Assembly (NCBI RefSeq): GCF_029227915.1
Contig: NC_079888.1
Location: forward strand, 13,313,001 to 13,377,000
DNA: 64,000 nt
Source: Hydractinia symbiolongicarpus
Lineage: Eukaryota; Cnidaria; Hydrozoa; Anthoathecata; Hydractiniidae
Direction of reading: 5' to 3'
Below the pieces are notes generated by a model. It was given only the letters and a program-made list of their open reading frames with translations. It searched no databases and was not told where the DNA came from. The first letter of the stretch is position 1. Every line of letters starts with the position of its first letter. Of the stretch, positions 47,163-62,200 are shown one piece after another. The position numbers were made by a program, and so were the translations under genes.

Positions 47163-47168
47163 TTTATT
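47163..47168 (-). terminator. Likely polyadenylation signal of POGLUT1
   Basis: AATAAA on the minus strand, 37 bases after the POGLUT1 stop codon. Confidence 0.65.
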
Positions 47169-47204
47169 TCAATGGAATTCCAAGATATTGTTATCTAAAA
47201 AATA

Positions 47205-50200
47205 TTATTTTTTCTCAATTTCTATGAAACTTAAATCTTTTTTTGGATTCCATTTCATCAACTTTGAATATCGTTTTAACAATCTGAACCAGTAATCTTG
47301 TACGTCGGCCATACGAAGATGTTTCTTCACAAATATACGACCTCTAAATTGGAGAAAATATAAAATAAATCACTTTAAGAGGATCAGTTAATGCTGCATA
47401 TAGTTTGGTTGGATTTACGTTTGAGATACAAGGGCGAAATATTTTGTTTTCCAAGAATAGAGGGCCACCTAAAATGTATTTGTGTAGTTATTATTGCGAA
47501 TTAGGTTAAGAAAATATTTTACGATCGTATGTTTTTGCAAATTTACGGTTTTGGGGAGAAACTTTCGGGAAGAATAAAGAACTACAATTTTACAGGATTT
47601 ATTTTTTGCTAGTTCGATATCGAAAAATTTCTGCATGGTTTGTTATATATAAAAAGGCCCGAATAAATGAATTTTGCTTACATGACAAATAAAGTTACCT
47701 CTCTGTAATTTCTCGAACAATTTCATCGTTCGATTTCGCGAATTCGATTAAATCTCTAGAAAATATAAAATTATGGAACATTGAAAAACACGTTTGACGC
47801 ATTGGCAAAGACAACAAAAAAGGACAAAATCAGCTGATTAATTGAACTTAAAATATTTTTTCTCTCGATACTTTTTATTGAAAAATTTATGTAAATTATA
47901 AGAGCCTTAGACAAAGCGTTGTTAACAAGCGCAAACAAACTTCTTGAGTGGAGACAGTCACATATTTAAGAACGTTCAGTAGATCATGGCTTAATGATAT
48001 GAAAAACATGTATTTTCAACCTCATAACATAAAGATAAATACAATCGTAAAGTATACATACAAGTTGGTCGTACAATAATGAAATATTTTTCTTCTTTTT
48101 TTTTAATTATTGTATGTATTAAAATTAGGCTGACGGACATTGAAAAAAGGTCACTAAGGACTATCCGAGTCTAACATCCAGAAGAATAAAAAAAGAAGAA
48201 AAAGGGAGATGCAAGATGCATAGTATGATTACTTTATTCAGAGAAACTTTCGCGAGAGAAACTTTCGCGAGTCCAAAAACTCGCGAAAGTTTTGGATAAA
48301 CTTTCGCGAATCTACAAATTAAAAAATTTCCGCGAGATAAACTTTCGCGAAATCTGAAATTGGAAAGTTTTAGCGGGATAAACTTTCGCGATTCGTGATT
48401 TTTTATGTTCTTATAAAAAAGTGGCCTATATTTCTTATGATAGAAAAGTGTTTTTTAACGATGTAATTTTCTTTATAATGCATTGTATGTAAAAACTTCT
48501 ATTTGCAAACTGGCTTCATCGTCAAAAACACAAAACAGATCAACCACATCTCTAGGCTCGTCTTCTTCCGGCTCCCACTAATCGTCGTCATCGCTTTTTT
48601 TGCCAGTTATAAGCCATACATAACATTTGAAACATCATCGCTTTTGTTTATTTCTAAGTTTATTCCAATCTCGTTGCCAGCGCCAGTTGTCTTTTTTTAT
48701 ATGGGGAGGGCGAGCCAAGTAAGGGCGAGTCAAGAAAAAAATTTGAAAGCCAGCAAATTTCTTTTAAATATTATTGGATAAACTTTCGCGAATGGCCATT
48801 TTGAAAGTTTCGCGAGACAAAGTTTCGCGAAAAAGGCTAAAAAACGCGAAGTTTCTCCGAATAAAGTAGTAGTTATGGTATACATGCAAAAATGTCTATG
48901 TTGCTAAAAACTTTGTAAATTATGTATATAGATTTTAGTAATCTAAAGTTACTTAGGATATGTTGTTTGCATTAGAGGAAGATTTGTTAGAGAACCCGTA
49001 CAAAAAACAAAAAACAAAAAATATTAGAGAACATGAAAAAAAGTATATAAGAAAAAATAAGTACAAGAATAAAATATGCAATAACATATATAGTTTTAAA
49101 ATCCAACACTCTCTAGATTAAACTCAGAAGACGTGACTTCAGGTTTCTGTTAAACACATTGGCACAACTGTTGTTAATTTGATTCGGAATAGTTGGGTTC
49201 CATGTTTTAGTGACCGATTATACTAGGAAGTCTATCCCATAATTGGTTCTCTGATTTGGAGTGTGCATTTTTAAAGATTGGATATCTGCTTCCATATCAC
49301 TTAGAATTGCACCATGATTTTGAAAGACTTCGAAATGCTTTTAGGCTGAAGTAAGTGAGCTCGTCTCCACATAAATTAAAACACATAAAATAACATTATT
49401 TTTTACTAGTTTGGAGGAGATGTGATCATTAGGGATGACCAGGTTAATTAGTGGTCAAAATATATACCTAAATATTTGGCATAAATTTTTTCTGTCAAAG
49501 GCTGCTGGTTGATTTTTAGATTTAACAGCTGAGTATTACTTTGTTTTTTTGGTTCTAAACACTAAGACATTAGACTTACTAATCTCCACGCTTAGTTTTT
49601 TTGCTACTAACCACCACGATATCTTTTTCAGTTCAAAATTGTATATCAAAAAAAGGTGGGCTGGTAAAAAGTAGGAGATCTCATTTCCTATCTGCATACA
49701 TTGTTTTCTATATATAAGATATGATTTCAGTCAATTCAATGTAGTTTCCCTGAGTCCGTAATGTTCTAGTTTGCTCAAAAGAATGGCATGAATAACTATC
49801 AAAAGCCTTGGCGAAATCCAAAAAAAATACAGCATGGTGCTTCCTTATGCTCGAAAGCATCAGCAATTTTGGATTAAATATCCAAAATTGCATGTTCAGT
49901 GGACTGATTTTTTAAAAAACCATATTGACGTTTATATAGAATTTGTTCTTTTTGAAGAAAACTGTATAATCTAGTATGCATTAATTTTTTAAAGATTTTA
50001 CTAAATAATGGTAACAATGAGATGGGTCTATAATTACAAGATTCAAGGTTAGATCCAGATTTAAATATATAAATTACTTTGGCTAATTTCATGCTGTCTG
50101 GAAAAGTTCCAGAACTAAGGGACAAATTGAAAATGGTTGTTAAATTTGAGTGTAAAAAATTTGCTGGTCTTAAGAATTTTGAAGAGATGCCAAAGTAGTC

Positions 50201-53200
50201 AGATGATTTTGTATTTTGCTATAGTAATAATTTAAGGACTAAACTATTTTTATTTGGATTTTTAACATAATTTTGAAATTTATTATAACACTTGTCTAAT
50301 TTTGAACCAAGACGTTTAGCTACATTGGTGTATAAATTATTGAAGAGATTTATTTGCTACTCGGTAACTAAAGCTCCATCATCGCTCAAGAGGATAACAA
50401 CAATATTGTTTTTGGAGCGTTTATGAATAATCTTTCTAATACCTGACCAAATCTTTTTTGAGCTTTTTTTTTTTAATTAGAGAAATAGTGTAAATAATGT
50501 GTCCTTTTGGATAGAAAAATTAGTCTTTTTGTGTTATTTCTATAAAGTTTATACCTTCTGTACCAAGAAGAACTTTCGGTTCTTAAAAATTTACCATAAG
50601 TTTTTTTTAATTGATTTCTGAATAGCCTTAGTAATCCATGGTTTTCGTTTTTACCTGATTTCTCGTGCTGAAAGAGATTTCAAGGGAGCATGTTTATTAA
50701 GTACCTGTAAGAACTGGTTTTGAAAAGTCATCAAATACATCATTGACATTATCAGAATTTAGAAGTTTTAATGTTGCCTATATCTTTATTAAAGCAGTTC
50801 TCCTCAAATTTAGCAAAGTTCCTTACTTATTTTTTTATTTTATGCAATTAGGTTACCACTTACCAAGACCTAGCACCTGGCACACATCAGCTTGGTTCAA
50901 GTACGCATGGTTGAAAAAAATTATAGAACAGGAGATCAATAAAATCTTAACAGTATCTGTCATAATTGAAATCACCTGTAATAAAAATTAGTTTTTTTGT
51001 GGATAATATGCGCAATAAATCTTTTTTAAAGTGTTGTTTAACGAATTATTAGATGTTTTTTGGATGCCTGTAACAAACTCCTACAATGACATTGCACTTA
51101 TTTTTGTTGAGAGTAACAAACTCCTACAATGACATTGCACTTATTTTTGTTGAGAGTAACAAACTCCTACAATGACATTGCACTTATTTTTGTTGAGAGT
51201 AACAAACTCCTACAACGACATTGCACTTATTTTTGTTGAGAGTAACAAACTCCTACAATGACATTGCACTTATCTTTGTTGAGAGTAACAAACTCCTACA
51301 ATGACATTGCACTTATCTTTGTTGAGAGTAACAAACTCCTACAATGACATTGCACTTATTGTTGTTGAGAGTAACAAACTCCTACAATGACATTGCACTT
51401 ATTTTTGTTGAGAGTAACAAACTCCTACAACGACATTGCACTTATCTTTGTTGAGAGTAACAAACTCCTACAATGACATTGCACTTATTTTTGTTGAGAG
51501 TAACAAACTCCTACAACCACATTGTACTTATTGTTGTTGAGAGTAACAAACTCCTACAATGACATTGCACTTATTTTTGTTGAGAGTAACAAACTCCTAC
51601 AATGACATTGCACTTATTTTTGTTGAGAGTAACAAACTCCTACAACGACATTGCACTTATTTTTGTTGAGAGTAACAAACTCCTACAATGACATTGCACT
51701 TATTTTTGTTGAGAGTAACAAACTCCTACAATGACATTGCACTTATCTTTGTTGAGAGTAACAAACTCCTACAATGACATTGCACTTATCTTTGTTGAGA
51801 GTAACAAACTCCTACAACGACATTGCACTTATTTTTGTTGAGAGTAACAAACTCCTACAATGACATTGCACTTATTTTTGTTGAGAGTAACAAACTCCTA
51901 CAATGACATTGCACTTATCTTTGTTGAGAGTAACAAACTCCTACAATGACATTGCACTTATCTTTGTTGAGAGTAACAAACTCCTACAATGACATTGCAC
52001 TTATTTTTGTTGAGAGTAACAAACTCCTACAATGACATTGCACTTATTTTTGTTGAGAGTAACAAACTCCTACAACGACATTGCACTTATTTTTGTTGAG
52101 AGTAACAAACTCCTACAATGACATTGCACTTATTTTTGTTGAGAGTAACAAACTCCTACAATGACATTGCACTTATTTTTGTTGAGAGTAACAAACTCCT
52201 ACAATGACATTGCACTTATTTTTGTTGAGAGTAACAAACTCCTACAACGACATTGCACTTATTTTTGTTGAGAGTAACAAACTCCTACAATGACATTGCA
52301 CTTATTTTTGTTGAGAGTAACAAACTCCTACAATGACATTGCACTTATTTTTGTTGAGAGTAACAAACTCCTACAACGACATTGCACTTATTTTTGTTGA
52401 GAGTAACAAACTCCTACAATGACATTGCACTTATTTTTGTTGAGAGTAACAAACTCCTACAATGACATTGCACTTATTTTTGTTGAGAGTAACAAACTCC
52501 TACAATGACATTGCACTTATTTTTGTTGAGAGTAACAAACTCCTACAACGACATTGCACTTATTTTTGTTGAGAGTAACAAACTCCTACAATGACATTGC
52601 ACTTATTTTTGTTGAGAGTAACAAACTCCTACAATGACATTTATTTTTGCTGAGAATTTCAATCCATTTACTTTGGAATTCATTTTGTTAATCGTTAAAA
52701 AAAAAACAAGATCAGTCCTTTCTAAAAAAAATAGATTACTTCACACATAAAAGCCACACCCAACCTTCAAAGTTGTTTCTGTCAGTCAAGCAAAGTGGTG
52801 ATATCCTTTAAGGATTCCTGGTCGAAAGTTTATGAAAGTCATAGATACTACAATAGTTAAAACTGGAAGCATATGGTAAAAACTGTCCATGAGGTTTTCT
52901 GGATCTGGACCAAAGGGGTCATATGTCCCAGTTTGATGAAAATTGTGGTAGGCTTGGCTAATTTTAGTTTTATGTCATTTTGGGGGACATAGAAGGTTCT
53001 ACAAGTGCAATTAAAATTTGAATTAAAATTTGAACTAATGAAATCTTGTTAAATAAGCATGTTTTGCATTCCCAAAGAGTAATATGTTTCATCTGAATTA
53101 GTTCACTAGTTTTGAGGTTACTACTTTTTATGAACCAATGAATGACACGAATAGCATAGAATCGTTGTTTTAATTTTTGCCGTTGCTTTTGGCTTTTTTA

Positions 53201-56200
53201 GACATAAAGACCATTTGGTAAAGAATTGTCCCTTTGAGGAAATAAGAATCTGTTTTGTAAGAAGTTCTGCTCTATAACTAATGTTCGTACAGTCAAGGAA
53301 ACTTCATTATTTACAGATGAAATGGAAAAGAAAAGCAACTAGTAAAAAACCAACCCAGATAACTTTTGGAAATAGCATTGTATTGAAGTTATTTTATAAC
53401 AACCTAAGATACCATGTGTTACAAACATCACAACAAATACCTTTTTGATGATTAAAAAAAAGGTTTAACGCATTTAGAGCATTTAAAGTTAGAACAAAAT
53501 AAACAGGAAAATTTTAAATCAGGGTTTTGGATGAAGTGTCTAAATTTTTTTCAGTCTTATTTTGTGCATTTTAAGTGGTACCAGTTATCACATTCGTCAC
53601 AACAAATAGAGTTACCACATGATATAGATAATCTATATTTCTGTTTTGTTCTTGATAAATATATATACCTAGTGATCTTTACTGTAGTTAAATATATGGA
53701 TAATAAATAGCTTGGGAGAAATTTACTGAATTTGTCAAGGTCTGTTTTACATCGTATGGCGATGTGCTGTGAACCTTCAGAAAGTTTGACTTTAACTTCG
53801 CCATTCATTGTATACCCTGGATAATTGTAATTAAGTCCTTTTGCGAATTCTTTACCTTCTTTGAGAAGATCTCCGTTTGCTTTTGTTAGTGATTTCAGCA
53901 TAAATACTCTACTTCTTTTATTGTTGTTATTTTGTGTAGAGGATTCTAGGTCGTTGACAAGGTTAGACTTATCTGTTGTGATGTTATAGAGTTTTCTTCT
54001 TTGTCTGTACATATTCATTCTGGCTATTTTTAATTTGAATCTAACAATGATTAATGGGCTTTTTGAGTCTGCTGGAAGTTGGTGAAAGATGTCAATATCC
54101 TGACTTGAAAATTCAGTTAGATCAGCTATTTTGGCTACTTCTTCTACCACTTTTAGAGTCATTTTGTTGGAGGTTTTGTCTTTGACATCCTTGCCTGGTT
54201 GGGTAAGGATGCCATCAAATATTATTTTTACTGCACTCCGATGGTATTGAGCAGCTATGTTACGACTAACGGACTCCTACTCCAGTTTATGTTGCAGCGT
54301 TTTATTCTTTTTCTCTAGGTCTTGTACATCGTTTTGATTAGCCGTGTCATTTTTCATCATTGCTTCTGATCACAATATTTGAGCTTCATACTGGTTAGAG
54401 ATAAAATCAGTTGCTTTTTAATTTCCAACTCTTTCTTTTCAACAATACCAATGCTGCATTCAACATTCAACATTCAATTTGGTAAATTCAGCACTAAGGT
54501 TGGTAATCTTTTTGTCCGGTTTCTCTAAGTTTTCTGTTCTTTTGAGTAGTATATGTAGCGTTTTGTTTACTTCCTTCATAATTGGGATATTTATGGATTT
54601 AAGTCTATATATGAATCATGTTTTCGGATGTTACAGCAGATATTTTCGGAGCAGTCAGAAAGCGCCTCGCTGCTACTTCGGCGGTTATCTTGAGGAAAAA
54701 ACTTTAGAGAATCGAAGAAAAGACCACATAGATCACTGGAAAACGTAATCCATAGTTAGAAATTAAAAAAAAATTCAACAAAGACATGACAAAGAATCCT
54801 TAAGAAGAAAAGATTGCCATAGAATCAGATCAATAACATGCTGTATGGTATGGCAGTTCATACATATATGATGTTACAAAACTAATCTTTTCTATAACAA
54901 AACGCGAAGCAAACAAGTTCTTTAAAAAATCTATTTAGGCAGACAATGAAAAAAAACTGGTTTTGACTATAAATATTGTTTAGTCATAGCTTCTATTATT
55001 TAGGTCTACATAATAGAAGCTATGATTAAACTAAAGGGTCTACCCTTAAACAAAATAAATGATTGTGTTGTTCTAATGAACACTTCAGGGGAGGAGGGTT
55101 CAAACCAGTTATGAAAGGCGGTTGTGGAATAGCACATGTCCTGGTCACATGTTTGTGGCTGCCTTAATAAGTCCTAGAACTTACTCGTTCAACACGAGGG
55201 AAGAAACTTTATTGATAAGTTTCTTTAATAACACGATAATTCTGGATTTTTGCATCAAAATAATTCGGCGTGAAGGAAGTTATTGACGGTAATTTCAGCT
55301 CAGAGTTACAAAAAATTTGAAGTTACATGTTTAAATAGAGAATAGTTCACCTTGGATCGAAATTTGCTCTTCGGTCAAAAACAGCAGCATGCATTTACTG
55401 CTTACACAAAACCTTTTATTCTAACTCCTGTCGTAGATAGCAGTTTGTGTCTCCTTTAAAAAAATAAAACATTAGACCTACTGCATAATAAACCTACTGG
55501 ACTTCCGTTAAATCAGTTGAAACTGGAATATAATGCACCCATGGCTTCATTTCACTGTAGAAAAATTCAATCCATTCTTTGCCGACATGAAAGACAAGCG
55601 AATTGCACAAAAACAAATGCTTGAACCGAAAACTTGCAGCTACTCCACGAAAGTTGAATAGATATCTAAATGTAGCGAAATTATCATGAATTTAAAAAGA
55701 AATATTTTGATTTAAGGTTAGTTAAGCCACAGATAAACCACACTGGGATTCGACACACCTAAATTATCTAAGAGTTTATATTTAGACCACAAATAAACCA
55801 CTGTGGAAAACAAGCTTTGAATGAAGAATGATTTTTTGATTAAGGTATTTCATGAACAATTTAGGACTTTTCAGGACAACGTATTTCGTATTTCATCAGG
55901 ACGCAGATAGTGTGACGTAACGGCTAATCATGCCATCACATTCTCAGGAAATCCAGGACTTGAGAAAAATAAATTTATCTAATTCATAATTAAATTATAA
56001 TTTAATAATTATCTATCTAGTTTGGGTAAAATATGTAAAAATTTCGTTGTTGTTTCAACAAGGCTTTTTAGGAAACAAAAAATAAATTTTAGCAACCAAT
56101 CTGAATCTGCATATATTTAACTCAACAGGGGGATACTTTCCTTGACAATTTAAAGACATTTTTAACTAAAAATTCTATGATTTTCAAGGACAATTTTATT

Positions 56201-59200
56201 TTTTTGCATTTTTCAGATTATCCATAGTTAAACACAGTTGGGATAACAACTCGCAAACAGTTGGCGAAAAAAAACATACTTAAATTAAAGCATAGAATGT
56301 ATGTAAAGGGTCGGGGAATGAAGAGGCAAAAAGTTATAAAAAGTTATAAAAAGAAATAAAAAGAAGTCATGGTATTTTATTTGAAGAAGACATCCTCTTC
56401 ATAATGCACGAAATCAGACGAATATATCATTAAAACAAAAGATAAAACAAAAACCCACTTATACTGACAGTGTTCTTCCAATGGCACTTCTTTTGCTGGC
56501 TTCGTGTAAAGTGTATCCTGAAATAAATTTAAGATTTTATTGCTGGCATTCGAGGTAAATACTGACTTCGTTTTTTAAATGTTTACGTAGCCATGCTTTT
56601 GACATTTGTTTGACAACATTATCGTAACTATGGTAGGAACGGTGTTTGCACAAAACGAGTGATAAAAAAATTAACGATTAATAAATGCTGTAAAGGGCCT
56701 CCTTAAAGGGAAACCAAAAAAAGTCAAAAATCTTTTTGTCTTAAAAACATTCTATTATTCATGATAAAACATTTTTTCCGAAAAAAATCTTTGTAAGAAT
56801 TAAGAGCCAAAGAACATTGTCACGCACACCGCTATTAGAGAAACTAATAACCTCTGCGATGGAGAGACGTGACTTCATTTTATATGTTGTGAATGCATAG
56901 GTCACAAAGAAACAAAGTGAAAATTATGTTCGTTCTAGTAATTAATCCATTTTTATAATCATATCATAACTTAAAGTGCCTACTTGCTTGACTTATGGAT
57001 GTTCAGAAACCAGGGGAGTTAAACATAAAACCTAATATAATCAACATGCAATCATTCTTTAAAAGAAACGCTGGAAGAACGCAAACATGTGACTTATTAA
57101 GATTACGATTTACTTTTCTCATCGCTGTTTATCACATTCGAAATTTTTCCTTTTTCTAAATTATTTCTGGGAGTGAGAAATTATTATACACCATATGACT
57201 GGTTTCTCTATTTTATACTTGAAATTTAAATATGTATTCAAAACGAAAAAATATTTCTTTGTAATTCGTCTGAAAAGTAAAAATGAAATTAATAAATATA
57301 TATATATTTCAAATATTGAAACTTTTTTAACAAAGTGGAATTAATAAATGGAAGATCGTCCTTTTGTATAACTAGTCCCTTTAATCTATACTTGAGCATT
57401 ATGTGAATAGAAACCATGTCGAACACTTGCAACACAACACATTAGACATCGAAGAAAAATAAGGGTTGGTTTAGACTTTTTCATTACTCAATATTAAACT
57501 ATTAGACGGTGAAAAAGTTATTAACTAGCAACATGGAAGAAAAAGAAACCACAGTTTCATGCACATCGTAATCTTCGTGTTATGTTAACCAGATGGTTTA
57601 CAATTGATATTTGTTCCAATAATTATGAGGTAAAAATACAATTCCTGTTCAACGAAAACTTAACGGCGAGAAACTTAACACAAAAATAGAAAATATTGAC
57701 CGTCGTATGACCGCTCCTAAAAACGTTGCAGATAGGGTTCGTCCGGATAAATCGACTATTTTTAAAAAGAGTGAGAAAATTAAAAGAAATTCGCAGTAGA
57801 CGTTTGTTATATCTTGTAATAAACAACCCCCAACAAAGGAAAGGATGCAGACTCAGAGAGTTACCCAACACGTGTGAGATTAAAAATTGCATAGCAAAAC
57901 TGATAATTCAATTATCACCTTTTCAGACCTCCAGCCCTGATTTTTGGTGTATTGTGCATCAACAAGTTCTGGCTGATCACGAGACAATAACACTAGTGGA
58001 TCTCTTTCATCACTCGTCCTAAGGAAAAATTCGATAAATTTCTTATTATAAAATGTACCATTCTTTCAGGGTCATCTCAGCAAAAAATCGTATGCCAAGC
58101 GACATAGTTAAATCAGTGCAAAAATGGCATACTCATTTACCAAACCAAGTGCAGGAAATTGCAAATACAGTTGAACTCATGTAATTCGACTCTTCAGGGG
58201 GTCTGACGATTTGGTCGAATTACATGAGTTGTCGAATTATAGGATTTCAACCTTATTTTCGGCCAAATTTTGAGAAAAATAAAATTTGGATGCTTTGCGC
58301 AGCGTAAAATATTGTGCATTGGCTATAAGAAAGGGTACAAGTTTTTTGTTTTTGTAAGAATTACTACTTCTATCTTTGCAACAATAACGAACTTCTCATA
58401 TAATTATTTGTTTTGAAAAAAGTCAGTAATGGAAGATTGTGTCAAACCGGCTAATCTTCTTTGCTTGATTTGCTCTGATACTTTCACAAGGATCTAACTG
58501 TGAGTCAGTTGTAAGTAATGCTAATCTATTGGGAACTTTAATTGCTTCATCAACTTCATTTCGCGATGGTGGTGATATTGGGTTCTCAGGAAGCTCATCC
58601 TTGTCACTGCTGAAATCTTCAAGTTCAACTGGCTGTGAAACGTATTAGTTAACTATTTGGTCAACAGACAATGGTTGAGAGGTTCGTTTGTCACGACCTT
58701 TCTGTCAAAATCAATGATGGTGTCAGCATCAAGGTCTTCAGGTACCAAGTCTGGCCTTGTTTCAGGAAGTTGATTCAGGTCAAACTGCAACTCTTCTACA
58801 TTTTCTTCCTCGCTGTCGCCTTTGCACTTTCCATCTCTTTAAAAAGATCGTCATCATCATTAATAGCAGTTTTTCGAGCGTCTTCGGAGATCCCCGACTT
58901 TCGAAAACAATTGATAATCGTTTTCTCAGTCACATCATTCCAAGCTGTTCTAAGCATCATCATGGCTTCGAGAATTGATGTTTGAGGCAGTTGTTTACCC
59001 TTTTCTAATTCTCTTATTATCTTACGAATAAAAAGGGATCGGTATTTAGCCTTCAGTGACCTGAAAGGGAGAAAGAAAGAAAGAGAGATAAAAACATATG
59101 ATAATCGTTCATTCCTGTATAAACGATTAAAGGTGTTTCCCACTAGGCAAATTTAATAACAAGATGAAAGGAAGATGTGTTTAGTTTAATAAGTTTAAAC

Positions 59201-62200
59201 TGATGTAATATAGCAACTTACAACAATTTCTTCCTTTTCATAACGGCAACGTTAAATTTGCCTAGTGATAAACATCTTTTACAGAGGGTATAAATATAAT
59301 TGTTTTTTTTTAAATTTCAATACAGTTTTTTTCTCCCTTGAACAAAATTTTACAGGAATTTTGCAAGCTTTGTCCATCTTCTAAGTTCACTCGTTTTCCA
59401 GTAACAATGACATTAGCAATGTTCATTGAATTAGCACGTAGAAAGTAAAAAACTGTTTTAGCATATCGAGTTCGATCCTCGATTCGTTTCGATCTATCAA
59501 CCCGTTAACTCGATCCGCTATTTTTGTAACACTTTGAAAGATGACGTCCGAACATTTTAAATCACAACTTCTAATAAGGGAAGTGTCATTACCTTTCTTT
59601 CCAACCTATCAACCATCCATTTAATGCTGTAAAATCCTTGTAGTTGAGTGCTTTCGCAAATTCTTGCGCTTTTTTCACTAAAAAAAGGACCATTGATTGG
59701 AATGTTGTGACCACGCATTGATTTAAACCACAAGACTTCATTCAACATATCGTAAGTTCCTGTTTTGACACGCTGACGTTTTAATGACAAATTTTCAAAC
59801 GAATCAAAGATCTTTTGTTTGTTTTTCTTCCAGGTAGAAATGGTATTGCTGGGAACATTAAAATGTTCAGCCACATATTTACGCGGCCTACCCTTTTCTA
59901 GCTCTTTTAACGCATCATAACTTTTAAAGTAACTTCATTGTGCTATCTTTTAGTTGTCATTTTGTCTTGTTTGTATCATCAGCTGCGCCAGTACTCAAAA
60001 CAAAAATTTGAAACATAAACAAACATTCGAATTTCATGATTCGATTTTAGAAAATTTCCAAAGTCGAATTACATGATGACAAACACGACCAGGGACCGAA
60101 GAATCTGGTCGATTTACATGATTTGTCGAATTATGGGAGGTCGAATTAAAGGAGTTTTGTTGTAAGGGTTTCATAGTAAATTATGAAGGGAACGCAGAAT
60201 TTGGTCAATTCACATGATTTGTCGATTTATGGGAGGTCCAATGTACATGAGTTCAACTGTAGATATTTGTGATCTACGGATAGACGCCTTGAAACATCAT
60301 AGAGCATAACCTATATACAATCAACAAAGCTATACCACGGTATAAATCAAGTCATTGAGTAATTCTAAGATTCCAAAACATACGATATCTTTGGATGATC
60401 CATTAACTGAACTTGACCAAACAATTAGATATTACACTAGAGAAAGAAATTGGTTCTAACACAGCCACCACTCTTAAAATCTTTGTGTAATTAGGTGGAC
60501 TGTCAGAGCAACGACGTGCATGAAAGTTCTCAACGATTATGAAAGTATCATGAAGTTATGGGATATATCCTTGCAAGGTACTCTTGACAGGGAAACAAGT
60601 GCAACGTTCACTGACTGCCAAACTCAAATGACTAGCTTTAAATTATTTTTATGGTTTAAATCTGGCATACCGGCTGTACTCCATGACTGACATCTTTTCA
60701 AAACGAATCAAAAAGAAACATTTTCAGCATTTTATGGTCATAGAACCGCAAATTTACTGTTGCAGGCTAATACAGTTTTGAAAACACAGGAAGCTTCAAA
60801 ATTATTTTATGACACCACGTGCAAAAAAGTATTAAAGCATGAATTTATCTACCACTCAGTTTGACCCAGAAAAAAGGAAAAGGCCTAATTATAAAAATAT
60901 TGAGACGTATTTTCAGATAGATGTACGAACAAGGCTCCAAAGCACACCACTCTAGTACCTCTGATGTTATTATCGTTCAATCTACTTCGAATCATAAGAT
61001 TTCAGCCACCATCAAAACAAGACTCGACAAACCAGCTTAAAAACTTTTTAAAATTAGAGTTAGCTTCATAACAATCAGTAAATAAGGACATGGTGTCTTT
61101 TTGAAAGAAACATATAACGAAGATTTCGATGTTGACATACGAATTGTTGAAAGTGAAGTATTGAAAGTAATGTTGAAGATCAGCGAGATAAACTGTTTTC
61201 GTGACGTATACAAAATTGTTAAAGAAAAACCAGAATGTGTGAAGAGCGTCATTCCTAATATGGTGAGATTGACAGAGTTTCTGCTAGTCAATCCCACGAC
61301 TTCTTGTACTCCTTAGCGACTATTTTTTAACAGCCCGGAGACTAAAAACCTAGGTTGAGCGACTATGAGAAAGAAGTGATTGATGAACTTGACCTAGCAA
61401 GTGTTAAAAATGAATTTGCTTCATAGCATGATAGTTGTTATGTCAGTGCTTCGGCACGAATAAAGCTTTTGACTTAAAAGATGTGAATCTTTTTGTGGAA
61501 AGTATGTAGTTAGTGAAAGAATTGTTGGGTTTTTCTTGTAGTCGTAAATAGAAAAGTATCCAAAATAAAACAATTAGAGGCCATTATAAAGGCCCTTGAA
61601 TCCAAAAGCTTTTTCGCTTATAGTTGATTTTTTATTAAAAGACCAAAGGTTCGAAATACTGGAATTATTGTTACAACATTTCAAATGAAGATTGTTGTTT
61701 TACCATACCAAAGTGTTTTCCACATAAAAGATTTTATTATTCAGCTAATTATTGTCTTCCCAATGAGAAACTCATACCTGGAACCTCTGAAAAATCCTTT
61801 CTTTAATTTCTTCTCCCACGGCCATTCTTTCGCTTTTCTAAATAACCGAAAGACAAAAGAGCTCTCTGTTTTATAGCATAATGCAGCAATTACACACTTG
61901 CATGCATCTTTATGGCAAGAAAAAAATCAAAAGGTTAAAAAATATATATTTTACTTTCTGCACACAACTAAATAAAATATTTTTTTCGGGGACCTCAAAC
62001 TTCCCGAATGACTTCTTGCAAATGTCACACATGTCAGTCTTATATACATTTTTAACTTGCAAAAATAAATACATGAACAGTAGTATTTTAAAAATGAATA
62101 GCAATACTTTCATCATCAAAATAACCTTAATTGAATTTAACACACTTTGTTCTTTCATTAATGTTTTTGTTTTTGTTGTTGTTTTGTTTTTACTATTGTT

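Noticed and set aside
58671-58985. Plus-strand frames of 73-104 residues
   Set aside because: Antisense shadows of the pogo transposase C-terminus on the minus strand.
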